The notes under the pieces are model-generated. The model was not told the DNA's origin and made no database searches. It saw only the letters and a list, made by a program, of their open reading frames with translations. This document shows positions 1-7,381 of a stretch of 9,671 nt of DNA, piece by piece (positions within the stretch are counted from its first letter, which is position 1; each line of letters opens with the position of its first letter). The stretch is from an uncultured Ruminococcus sp. (GTDB lineage: Bacteria > Bacillota > Clostridia > Oscillospirales > Ruminococcaceae). Location of the stretch: the NCBI GenBank assembly GCA_937901485.1, contig CALGTT010000341.1, positions 1-9,671 of the forward strand, given 5' to 3'. The translations under genes were made by a program, and so were the position numbers.

Positions 1-590
1 ACCCGAAGCTCAAAACCATCTTTACCCTGATTTTCTACGCACCGTCCATGGCGAATGTCTACACCGTCTGGCAGCTCATTTTCAGCGGCGATGCCTACGG
101 CTATCTCAATTCCGTCCTGCTCAATCTCGGCATTATCACCGCCCCCATCCAGTGGCTCACGGACGGAAGATATATCCTCGGTGTCACCATTGTGGTACAG
201 CTCTGGCTGTCCCTCGGTGCAGGCTTTCTCTCCCTGCGCGCAGGGTTCCAGAACATCGACCGTTCCCAGTACGAAGCCGGCGCAATTGAGGGCATCCGCA
301 ACCGCTGGCAGGAGTTGATTTACATTACCATTCCCTCTATGGGGCCGCAGCTGATGTTTGCCGCAGTCATGCAGATCGTCAGCTCCTTCACTGCCGGTAC
401 GGTTGCACAGAGCCTTGTGGGATTTCCCAGTACCGATTACAAGGCGCATACCATTATGACACATGCCTATGACTACGGCTGGGTACGTTTTGAAATGGGC
501 TATGCCTCCGCGATCTGTATGGTGCTGTTCATCGCCATGTTCCTCGTCAATAAGCTCATCAGTAAGATGCTGAGCAAGTACATGGACTAA
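1..590 (+). CDS. Sugar ABC transporter permease, first of pair 1 (5' truncated; LplB/MalF-like)
   Basis: This is the C-terminal 195 residues of a binding-protein-dependent ABC permease. The reading frame is open from base 3, and the ATG at 48 is internal because the upstream codons (PKLKTIF...YAPS) already look like a permease segment. The cytoplasmic EAA loop that docks on the ATPase is at about bases 273-335: it begins YEAGAIEG and ends with an I-x-I-P turn, the usual EAA...G...I-x-P spacing with the third position changed to Gly. Hydrophobic helices lie on both sides, and the protein ends after a basic tail (SKMLSKYMD), as is normal for the family. The next gene starts 12 nt later and encodes the partner permease. 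Members of this class import sugars or oligosaccharides across the cytoplasmic membrane; the substrate cannot be told here. The family call is firm, the LplB-like subfamily is inference. Confidence 0.92.
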   Translation, partial: PKLKTIFTLIFYAPSMANVYTVWQLIFSGDAYGYLNSVLLNLGIITAPIQWLTDGRYILGVTIVVQLWLSLGAGFLSLRAGFQNIDRSQYEAGAIEGIRNRWQELIYITIPSMGPQLMFAAVMQIVSSFTAGTVAQSLVGFPSTDYKAHTIMTHAYDYGWVRFEMGYASAICMVLFIAMFLVNKLISKMLSKYMD

Positions 591-602
591 GGGGGCTGAA
601 GA

Positions 603-1475
603 ATGACTGATACAAACAAGCTGAAAGCCTCCAGCAGACAGGCGGGCAAGAAGATCGGCGGCACAGTTGCGATCTTTATTTTCCTGCTCCTGCTCGGCAC
701 ATTCATGGCACTGCCGATCTATCTGGCATGTGTCATGTCCATCAAGCCCGTGCATGAGCTGTTCGTGTTCCCGCCAAAGCTCTATGTCATTGATCCGACA
801 CTGGACAATTTCCGGGACATGTTCGAAACCCTTTCCGATATGTGGGTGCCCTTTTCCCGTTATGTGTTCAACAGCGTCTTTGTGACAGTGTGCGTGACCA
901 CGGCACAGTGCATTTTTGCATCCATGGCGGCATTTGTGCTGGCAAAATGCAGATTCCCCGGCAGCAAATTCCTCAACAGCGTGATCGTTGTCTCCCTGCT
1001 CTACCAGAGCAATGTCATCTACATCATGCAGTACATCGTCATGGCAAAGCTCGGCATGATCGACACCTACTGGGCACTGATCCTGCCGTCCGTGGCATCC
1101 CCCATGTGTCTGTACCTCATGCGGCAGTCCATGACCACCATTCCCGATGCCATGATCGAGGCGGCAAAGGTGGACGGGGCGAACCTGTTCACCATCTGCT
1201 GGCGCATCGTCATGCCCAACCAGAAGCCCGCATTGATGACCATGATCATTTTCGCATTTCAGGCGGCATGGAACATTCAGGGCGGTACGCTCGTTTACAA
1301 GGAGTCCCTGAAAACCCTGCCCACTGTCGTACAGCAGGCGGCAAGCTCCGGTCTTGCAAGAGCCGGCGTGGCGATGGCGGCGGCTGTGTTCATGCTCATC
1401 CCGCCGATCGTGATCTTCATGCTCGCCCAGAAGAATGTCATTGAAACGATGGCGCATTCCGGCATCAAGGACTAA
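603..1475 (+). CDS. Carbohydrate ABC transporter permease, second of pair 1 (MalG/AraQ-like)
   Basis: This 290-residue inner-membrane permease matches the usual length of MalG/AraQ-type CUT1 subunits. After a short basic N-terminus comes a first helix (about residues 18-45), then an extracellular segment with a P-T-L-D-N-F motif (65-70) of the kind found after helix 1 in this family. Further helices run to the C-terminus. The EAA loop at about residues 186-205 is well conserved (IEAAKVDGAN, later R-I-V-M-P). The start at 603 is supported by an AAGGGGG ribosome binding site at 589-595, seven bases upstream. It lies 12 nt after the first permease and would form a heterodimeric membrane channel with it. 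No ATPase is encoded nearby, so the pair probably uses a shared MsmX-like ATPase; that is inference. Confidence 0.94.
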   Translation: MTDTNKLKASSRQAGKKIGGTVAIFIFLLLLGTFMALPIYLACVMSIKPVHELFVFPPKLYVIDPTLDNFRDMFETLSDMWVPFSRYVFNSVFVTVCVTTAQCIFASMAAFVLAKCRFPGSKFLNSVIVVSLLYQSNVIYIMQYIVMAKLGMIDTYWALILPSVASPMCLYLMRQSMTTIPDAMIEAAKVDGANLFTICWRIVMPNQKPALMTMIIFAFQAAWNIQGGTLVYKESLKTLPTVVQQAASSGLARAGVAMAAAVFMLIPPIVIFMLAQKNVIETMAHSGIKD

Positions 1476-1490
1476 GAAAGGGGAGTACCT

Positions 1491-2978
1491 ATGAAAAAAC
1501 GAATCCGAACGCTCCTGACTGCTGTCCTTGCCGCTATGATGACTGCCGCTTTCGGCATGAACCTGATGGCTTCCGCTGAGGAGCATTATGATGTGTACAA
1601 CTACGACCGCTGGAATGAAGCGATCCCGTCACAGGCAGGGTATCTGGCAAACCGCAGCGTGTATGGTGCTGATCTTGGGATCAGTGATCTTTCCGGTCCG
1701 AGTGATATTTTTCGTGATGCCCATGACCGCTTCTTCATCGTCGATACCGGCAATGACCGGCTTGTTGTTGCCAACAGCGACCTGACAAAGGCGGAGAAGA
1801 TCATGGAGGAATTCCGGCTTCCTGACGGTTCTGTCACCACGCTCAGAGATCCTGAGGGTGTGTATGTTTCGCCGGAAACCGACCTGATCTACATCGCGGA
1901 TACAAACAATTCGCGCGTGCTGGTCTGTGATGGGGAGGGCAATGTGACGCTGGAGATCACAAAGCCCGACTCCGAGCTGTTTTCCGCAGACCTGACCTTC
2001 CTGCCCCAGCGTGTGCTGGCGGACAAGGCGGGCAATGTCTACATCGTGCTCAGCAACATTACCACCGGCGCAGCCATGTTCGACAACGAGGGCAATTTCA
2101 AGGGCTACTATGGCGCAAACACCGTGGAGCAGACCTCCGAGGTCATTGCCAATTATTTCTGGAAGCTGCTTGCCACGGACGCGATGCGTTCCAGAACCGC
2201 CCGTACCATCCCGACCGGCATCACCAGCTTTGATCTCGATGATGAGGGCTTCATCTACACCTGCACCCAGTCCACATCCCAGAAAACCGATACCGTCAAG
2301 AAGCTCAATCCTGCCGGCAAGAATCTGTTCAGCAGTCTGGAAACGGTGTGGGGCGATTTCGAATCCCTCTACGATGTCAATACCAGCAAGAACTACCAGT
2401 CCATGATCTGTGACATTGAGGTTGCCGACGACGGCAGCATCAACTGTCTGGATCTGACCAATGGCAGGATCTTCCAGTATGACAAGGAGGGCAATCTGCT
2501 GTTCATTTTCGGCAGCTCCTCCGACCAGCTCGGCGGCTTTACTGAGGTGTCCGCGCTCGAATCCATCGGGAATGCGGTCTATGTGACCGATGCCCGCAAG
2601 AATTCGATCACGGTATTTGAAGAAACCGATTTCGGCAGCATCGTGCATGAGGCGACCAATTACTACAATGCCGGCTATTATGAGGAAGCCCTTGAACCGT
2701 GGTACAAGGTCTTGCAGTATGACGGCAACTACCGCCGTGCATTCATCGGCATTTCTGCGGCTCTGCTTGTCAAGGGTGATTATGCAGGCTCGATGAAATA
2801 CGCAAAGCTTGCCGATTCCCCGTACCGCTACAACCGCGCCTTTGAGGGCTGGCGTACGGAATTTCTCAGCGACCATATCACTGAGATCGCTGTGATCATT
2901 GCGGTGATTGCCGCTGGCGGCACAGTACTGTATTTCTATCTCAAAAAGCGGAAGAATTCCGCTGGAAAGGGGGCGTGA
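1491..2978 (+). CDS. Exported NHL-repeat beta-propeller protein with TPR-like region and C-terminal membrane anchor
   Basis: This 495-residue protein starts with a clear signal peptide (basic MKKRIR, hydrophobic core, likely cleavage after ASA at residue 29). Residues about 60-380 contain repeated blades of the NHL type, for example a P-S-D-I...F-F-I-V-D-T-G-N-D-R-L-V-V unit (70-93), P-E-G-V...I-Y-I-A-D-T-N-N-S-R-V-L-V (121-145), a weaker one at 172-198, and later ones at about 308-340 and 356-376. This suggests a six-bladed propeller. Residues about 383-455 look like paired helices of TPR type (HEATNYYNAGYYEEALEPWY, then ALLVKGDYAGSMKYAKLA). A single hydrophobic helix (about 463-484) followed by KKRKN would anchor it with the propeller outside. 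An AAAGGGGAG site precedes the ATG. The role is unknown; in this operon it may bind glycan or protein partners of the transporter. Confidence 0.88.
   Translation: MKKRIRTLLTAVLAAMMTAAFGMNLMASAEEHYDVYNYDRWNEAIPSQAGYLANRSVYGADLGISDLSGPSDIFRDAHDRFFIVDTGNDRLVVANSDLTKAEKIMEEFRLPDGSVTTLRDPEGVYVSPETDLIYIADTNNSRVLVCDGEGNVTLEITKPDSELFSADLTFLPQRVLADKAGNVYIVLSNITTGAAMFDNEGNFKGYYGANTVEQTSEVIANYFWKLLATDAMRSRTARTIPTGITSFDLDDEGFIYTCTQSTSQKTDTVKKLNPAGKNLFSSLETVWGDFESLYDVNTSKNYQSMICDIEVADDGSINCLDLTNGRIFQYDKEGNLLFIFGSSSDQLGGFTEVSALESIGNAVYVTDARKNSITVFEETDFGSIVHEATNYYNAGYYEEALEPWYKVLQYDGNYRRAFIGISAALLVKGDYAGSMKYAKLADSPYRYNRAFEGWRTEFLSDHITEIAVIIAVIAAGGTVLYFYLKKRKNSAGKGA
2964..2973 (+). promoter_or_regulatory. 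Ribosome binding site inside the end of the NHL gene
   Basis: GGAAAGGGGG lies within the last codons of the propeller gene. It is 10 nt from ATG 2984 but only 1 nt from GTG 2975, which favours the ATG (or the adjacent ATG at 2987) as the start of the Yip1 gene and suggests translational coupling. Confidence 0.6.
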
Positions 2979-2983
2979 GCAGT

Positions 2984-3613
2984 ATGATGGATTTAAATGA
3001 CCGTCAATGGGTAAAACATGCGGTAACACACCCTTTTGAGGGCTTTGAGGACATGCGCTGGAAAAAGGCAGGCTCGATCCCCTATGCCATTACCATTGTC
3101 CTGCTCTGGTTCGTGGCTTCCGTCTTCTATAATCGTCTGTACGGCTTCCAGTTCTATGTCTCGCCCGACAAGCTGTTCAATATCATCCCCTACATCGTGC
3201 AGACCATCGTCCTGTTCCTGACATGGGTGGTCGGCAACTGGGCAGTGTGCACACTGCTTGACGGGGAGGGGACAATGCGCAACATCTTCATCTACAGTGC
3301 CTATGCACTCGTTCCCTATGTTGCCAGCATTTATCTGGATGTGTTCATGTCCCATTTTCTCATCCGTGATGAATTTGTATTCATCGAAGCTGTCAGATAC
3401 ATCGGACTCGGCTGGAGCATCGTGCTGGTGTTCTCTGCCATCAAGTCCGTGCATCAGTATACATTTCTGAAAACGATCGGCGCGATCATCCTGACGATCG
3501 CCGCCATGCTCATTATGCTGTTTCTGCTCGTGCTGCTGCTCTCACTGCTGCAGCAGGTGTATGTGTTTGTGTACTCCATTTATACAGAGATCGCATATCG
3601 GCTGAAAGTGTAA
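2984..3613 (+). CDS. Yip1-family integral membrane protein
   Basis: From the ATG at 2984 this is a 209-residue multi-pass membrane protein. A soluble N-terminal stretch contains H-P-F-E-G-F-E-D-M-R-W, the P-x-x-G-F-x-x-x-R pattern that opens bacterial Yip1 domains. About five hydrophobic segments follow (near residues 33-50, 66-90, 100-125, 138-155 and 165-195). Between the second and third is L-L-D-G-E-G-T-M-R-N-I-F-I-Y-S-A-Y-A-L-V-P, typical of the family: a small polar loop followed by a helix with Tyr and Pro. A GTG at 2975 overlapping the previous stop could also start it but has poor ribosome-binding-site spacing. Bacterial Yip1 proteins have no settled function. Its place between a tethered propeller and a DUF5696 protein suggests a helper or assembly role for the transporter, which is inference. 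Confidence 0.87.
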   Translation: MMDLNDRQWVKHAVTHPFEGFEDMRWKKAGSIPYAITIVLLWFVASVFYNRLYGFQFYVSPDKLFNIIPYIVQTIVLFLTWVVGNWAVCTLLDGEGTMRNIFIYSAYALVPYVASIYLDVFMSHFLIRDEFVFIEAVRYIGLGWSIVLVFSAIKSVHQYTFLKTIGAIILTIAAMLIMLFLLVLLLSLLQQVYVFVYSIYTEIAYRLKV

Positions 3614-3628
3614 GGAGGCGATGGAGGT

Positions 3629-6433
3629 ATGCAGTTGAAAAAGAAAAAGCGCGTGTTCGCGTTCCTGCTCGCTGCTATGCTGGCATTGCCCATGGGCACA
3701 GCGGCATATGCACAGGAGGCAGAAGAACCAGCGTCAGAATCCATGCAGGAGGAAACGGGCAGTGAAGAAGCGGGCGGACGCATTTCCATTGAGGAGGCAG
3801 CAGAACAGCCCGACGCTGCGCCGGAAACCATAAAGCAGTACATGAAGCCCCTCGGTGAGCTGGATGGCTATGCGGTCTATTTTCGTGAAAAGAACTACAA
3901 AAAGGACATAGAAGCGCAGTTTCTTGCGAAGGTCGGTTCTGTCTATGCCGATGAGGACGAGGCAGAGGATGCCGCGGATGAGATTATCGACCAGCTCAAA
4001 CACGCCGAGGTCGCCCTGCTCGATACCGCATCGGGCAAGGCTGCCGCAGCTTTGGAGGAGGTCGGGGACGCGGTGTATCTCAGCGAAGCCGGCAGGTATC
4101 TTGTGGTGCTCAGCGAGGAGCTGAACAAGGTCGAGAAGATCCGTTACCGCGTATCCACCCTCGACAGCGAATACCTGTTCCTGACAAAGGACAAGGAAAC
4201 ACTGGAGCTGTACACGCAGGATTATGCGGAAGTCCATGCGGTCATGAAGCGCAGTGCGGAGAGTGCGGAGCAGTGCATCTACCGCAGCAGCGACAAGCTC
4301 TGGCAGGCATTTCTCAGCCCCGAAAAGAATCAGGCGTGGGCATGTGTGAAGAAAGTTGCAGAGAATGAAAATCTCATTCTGCATGTGGACGAATACACCG
4401 GTGTGATCGCACTGGAGAACAAGAAAAACGGCTATATCTGGTGGTCGTCTCCGCTTAACGCCAACCGCGACACACTTGCGACACCGGTTCTTGCGGAGGA
4501 GCTGCAATCCTCCATGGTATTGCAGTACGGCAGCAACGCTTCGTTATCCGTGACCAATCAGCGTTCCCGCAATGCGGCACAGCTGAAGGTCAGGGAGATC
4601 ACGGACGGCGTGGAGATCACCTATTCCTACGAAAAGTCAGGTATTACTGTGCCTGTGACCTACAAGCTCTGTGAGGACTACATGGAAGCGGCTGTGGACT
4701 GTGAAAAGATCAGGGAAGCACAGCTGGAAGCCGGCATATCTGCCACACAGCTCACGCTGCTCGGCAGCTTCGGGGCTGGCGCGTCCGATGAGGAAGGCTA
4801 TTTCGTCCTTCCCGATGGCTGCGGTGCACTTGTGGAATTCAATAATGGCAAGGTCAAGGCGAAAAATTACAGCCAGAAGGTCTACGGCAGGGACATCACA
4901 GGCGTGGTGACCACAAAGCCCGCTGTGACAGAAAAGATCCTTCTGCCCATGTACGGCATCGTCAAGGAGGACAATGCGCTTGCCGTCATCATCGAGGAGG
5001 GCGACGGCAACGCGTCACTCAATGCCACCGTCAGCGGTCAGTCCCTGAGCAGCTACAATCTCTGCAATTTCTCGTTCCTCCTGCGCGGTTCGGATACCTA
5101 TATCATGGAAGGCAATCACGGCGGCACGCTGACCGTATTTGAGGAGGGCAGCATCAAGACCGATGCCATTCGTCTGCGCTATTACCCGATCGCGCAGCAG
5201 GATGCGGATTATGTGGATGTTGCGGCAGTCTACCGCGATTATCTTCTCAATGACGGCGGCGTGAAGTCCAAAGCCAAAGCGGATACCACAGCACTGTATC
5301 TTGACCTGTACGGCGGCACGATGAAGTCACGTTCCATCCTCGGTCTGCCCGTGCATATGAAAACTTCCATGACAAGCTATTCACAGGCGCAGGAGATCGT
5401 CAGCGGTCTGAAAGACAGGGACGTGGACAACATGGTCGTTGTGTACAACAACTGGACGAATGAGGGCATTTCCGGCAAGGTGGACAGCAAAGCAAAGCCC
5501 TCCGGTACACTTGGCGGTAAGGGTGCATTCGATGATCTGACCGGCTATCTGGCAGAGCAGGATATTGCATTCTATCCCTCCGTCAATAACAAGGAATTCA
5601 GGTCCGGCGGCGGCTACTACAGCTTTACGGATACTGCCATCCGCATTTCCGGTTCGTATTCCAGACAGATGACCTATAATCTCTCCTATGGTGTGCAGGA
5701 TATGTCTGCCGTCACAAGATCCCTGCTTACCCCCACCGCCTTTACAGAACTGTACAGCAAGCTTGCAAAGCAGTACACCGGCAGGGGACTGACGGGTATT
5801 TCCCTCGGTGATATGACCTCCACGCTCTATGGTGATTATGGCAAGGCGGCAATGTCCCGTGATGACACGATGGCGGCACTGCGCGAATCCTATCAGTCGC
5901 TCAATGACGCTGGCGTTTCCATTCTTGCGGATACCTGCGCAGCCTACGCGTTCCCCTATGCAGAGCGCATCTCCGATGTGCCTTTGCAGTCAAGCGGCTT
6001 TGACCTGTTCGATGCCGACATTCCTTTCTACCAGATCGTCATGCATGGCGTGATCCCGTATTCCGGCACTGCCATCAACGCCAGCGCGGACAGTGCCAAT
6101 GCATTCCTGACCGGTCTGGCAACGGGATGCGATCCGGCTTATGATATGATCTATGCGGAGGCTTCCGATCTCAAGGATACCGATCTGGATACCCTGTTCT
6201 ATTCCCACTATGCATTCTGGCAGGATACCGCCGCCGCACAATATCGCCTTGCTTCGGAGATCCTCTCCGGTGTCAGCGATCAGATCATTACGGACTACCG
6301 GCGTGACGGTGATGTCTCCGTGACGGAATATGAAAATGGTACGGTTGTCACGGTCGATTATGAGGCAGAAACGATCACTGTGGACGGCACGGAATACCGT
6401 CTGGCAGATCTGACAGCAGAGAAAGGAGCGTGA
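3629..6433 (+). CDS. Large secreted DUF5696-like protein, possible glycoside-hydrolase-like barrel
   Basis: This 934-residue exported protein has a signal peptide (MQLKKKKRVF, hydrophobic core, cleavage probably after AYA at residue 28) and then an acidic low-complexity linker (29-60). Residues about 75-270 are mixed alpha/beta and end in ENKKNGYIWWSSP. Residues about 290-545 are beta-rich, with V-L-P-D-G-C-G-A-L-V-E-F-N-N-G (393-407), like a sugar-binding beta-sandwich preceding a barrel. Residues about 555-885 alternate strands and helices: VVVYNNW (603-609), a GG-x-G-A-F-D-D-L turn (629-637), GISLGD (723-728) and SILADTCAAYAFPYAERISD (764-783). A small beta domain with V-T-E-Y-E-N-G-T-V-V-T-V-D-Y (898-911) closes it. 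I recall this family as DUF5696, of unknown function. The layout resembles retaining glycosidases such as GH101/GH129, with Asp728 a candidate nucleophile; that is inference. There is no C-terminal anchor. AAGGAGG at 3612-3618 supports the ATG at 3629. Confidence 0.82.
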   Translation: MQLKKKKRVFAFLLAAMLALPMGTAAYAQEAEEPASESMQEETGSEEAGGRISIEEAAEQPDAAPETIKQYMKPLGELDGYAVYFREKNYKKDIEAQFLAKVGSVYADEDEAEDAADEIIDQLKHAEVALLDTASGKAAAALEEVGDAVYLSEAGRYLVVLSEELNKVEKIRYRVSTLDSEYLFLTKDKETLELYTQDYAEVHAVMKRSAESAEQCIYRSSDKLWQAFLSPEKNQAWACVKKVAENENLILHVDEYTGVIALENKKNGYIWWSSPLNANRDTLATPVLAEELQSSMVLQYGSNASLSVTNQRSRNAAQLKVREITDGVEITYSYEKSGITVPVTYKLCEDYMEAAVDCEKIREAQLEAGISATQLTLLGSFGAGASDEEGYFVLPDGCGALVEFNNGKVKAKNYSQKVYGRDITGVVTTKPAVTEKILLPMYGIVKEDNALAVIIEEGDGNASLNATVSGQSLSSYNLCNFSFLLRGSDTYIMEGNHGGTLTVFEEGSIKTDAIRLRYYPIAQQDADYVDVAAVYRDYLLNDGGVKSKAKADTTALYLDLYGGTMKSRSILGLPVHMKTSMTSYSQAQEIVSGLKDRDVDNMVVVYNNWTNEGISGKVDSKAKPSGTLGGKGAFDDLTGYLAEQDIAFYPSVNNKEFRSGGGYYSFTDTAIRISGSYSRQMTYNLSYGVQDMSAVTRSLLTPTAFTELYSKLAKQYTGRGLTGISLGDMTSTLYGDYGKAAMSRDDTMAALRESYQSLNDAGVSILADTCAAYAFPYAERISDVPLQSSGFDLFDADIPFYQIVMHGVIPYSGTAINASADSANAFLTGLATGCDPAYDMIYAEASDLKDTDLDTLFYSHYAFWQDTAAAQYRLASEILSGVSDQIITDYRRDGDVSVTEYENGTVVTVDYEAETITVDGTEYRLADLTAEKGA
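6422..6428 (+). promoter_or_regulatory. Ribosome binding site at the DUF5696/permease junction
   Basis: AAAGGAG lies in the last codons of the DUF5696 gene. It is 13 nt from ATG 6442 and only 1 nt from GTG 6430. Neither spacing is ideal, but the ATG is the more workable start; the GTG overlaps the upstream TGA as GTGA. Confidence 0.5.
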
Positions 6434-6441
6434 GCGTACAG

Positions 6442-7368
6442 ATGAAGAAAGCCAAAAAAGAAGGCGGATTCCTGAAGAATCTGCCGTATCAGAAGCGCAA
6501 GGAGCTGTACGGTTACGGCTTCATTGCACTGTGGATGGTGGGAACGCTGATCTTCTTCCTCTATCCGCTTGCCAACTCCCTGCTCTATTCGTTCCGCGAT
6601 GTGCATCCCGAAACGGGAGGCATGACAGGACCGTGGGTGGGCTTTGACAATTACAAGTATGTCTTTGCCGAGGATCAGTACTATGCAAAATATCTTCTCA
6701 GCGTACTGGGCGAAACACTCTGGAAAACACCGCTGATCCTGATTTTCTCCCTGTTTATCGCGGTGATCCTGAACCAGAAGTTCAAAGGCAGAACCTTTGC
6801 AAGAGCGGTTTTCTTCCTGCCCGTCATCATTGCGACAGGTCCGGTGTACAATATCATCAACGGCGATATTGCCAGCAGCGGCGCAAGCAGCGCGGGGCAG
6901 TTTTCCACGATGTTCTCCACCGATCTCATGGGAGAGCTGTTCCAGTTCATCGGCATCTACGGGCTGAACGAAAATATGCAGACGATGGTGGAAACCGTGT
7001 CCAACAACATTTTCGGTATTGTCTGGAACACGGGTATCCAGATCCTCATCTTCCTTGCCGCGCTCCAGAACATTCCGGTTTCTGCAAAGGAAGCCGCACA
7101 GATGGAGGGCGCGACAGCATGGGAGTATTTCTGGAAGATCACACTGCCCTATGTCAGTCCCATGATCCTTGCAAACCTTATCTTCACGGTCATTGACTCC
7201 TTTACTGCACCGGACAATCTCGTCATGGGACGCGTGCTGGACATGCAGAGCGAATGGGCATACGGCCGTGCGGCGGCGATGGCATGGGTGTACTTCCTGA
7301 TCGTGCTTGCCGCGGTCGGTTTGATCACATTGATCATGAACCATTTCATTTATTACGAAGTAGACTAA
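6442..7368 (+). CDS. Sugar ABC transporter permease, first of pair 2 (MalF/LplB-like)
   Basis: From the ATG at 6442 this is a 308-residue permease (312 if the overlapping GTG at 6430 is used). It has a basic N-terminus, then a first helix (about 27-48 counted from the GTG) leading into Y-S-F-R-D, a family hallmark, and W-V-G-F-D-N-Y-K-Y-V-F, the usual G-x-x-N-Y motif after helix 1. Next comes R-A-V-F-F-L-P-V-I-I, the conserved helix-3 region. The EAA loop is canonical: AKEAAQMEGA at about 219-228 and K-I-T-L-P at 236-240. The external loop at about residues 145-192, with SSGASSAG and a short amphipathic stretch, looks longer than in typical members. The neighbouring downstream permease is its obvious partner. 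An ATPase must come from elsewhere. The start codon is the main uncertainty. Confidence 0.94.
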   Translation: MKKAKKEGGFLKNLPYQKRKELYGYGFIALWMVGTLIFFLYPLANSLLYSFRDVHPETGGMTGPWVGFDNYKYVFAEDQYYAKYLLSVLGETLWKTPLILIFSLFIAVILNQKFKGRTFARAVFFLPVIIATGPVYNIINGDIASSGASSAGQFSTMFSTDLMGELFQFIGIYGLNENMQTMVETVSNNIFGIVWNTGIQILIFLAALQNIPVSAKEAAQMEGATAWEYFWKITLPYVSPMILANLIFTVIDSFTAPDNLVMGRVLDMQSEWAYGRAAAMAWVYFLIVLAAVGLITLIMNHFIYYEVD

Positions 7369-7381
7369 AGGAGGGAGCACA

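Noticed and set aside
48..590. ATG at 48 as true start of the first permease
   Set aside because: The frame continues upstream to the window edge with permease-like residues, no ribosome binding site precedes 48, and the protein would lack its first helices.
1629..3029. Long minus-strand open frame of 466 codons opposite the NHL gene
   Set aside because: The plus-strand frame has a signal peptide, propeller repeats, a ribosome binding site and operon context; the reverse frame shows no coherent domain and is a shadow of codon bias.
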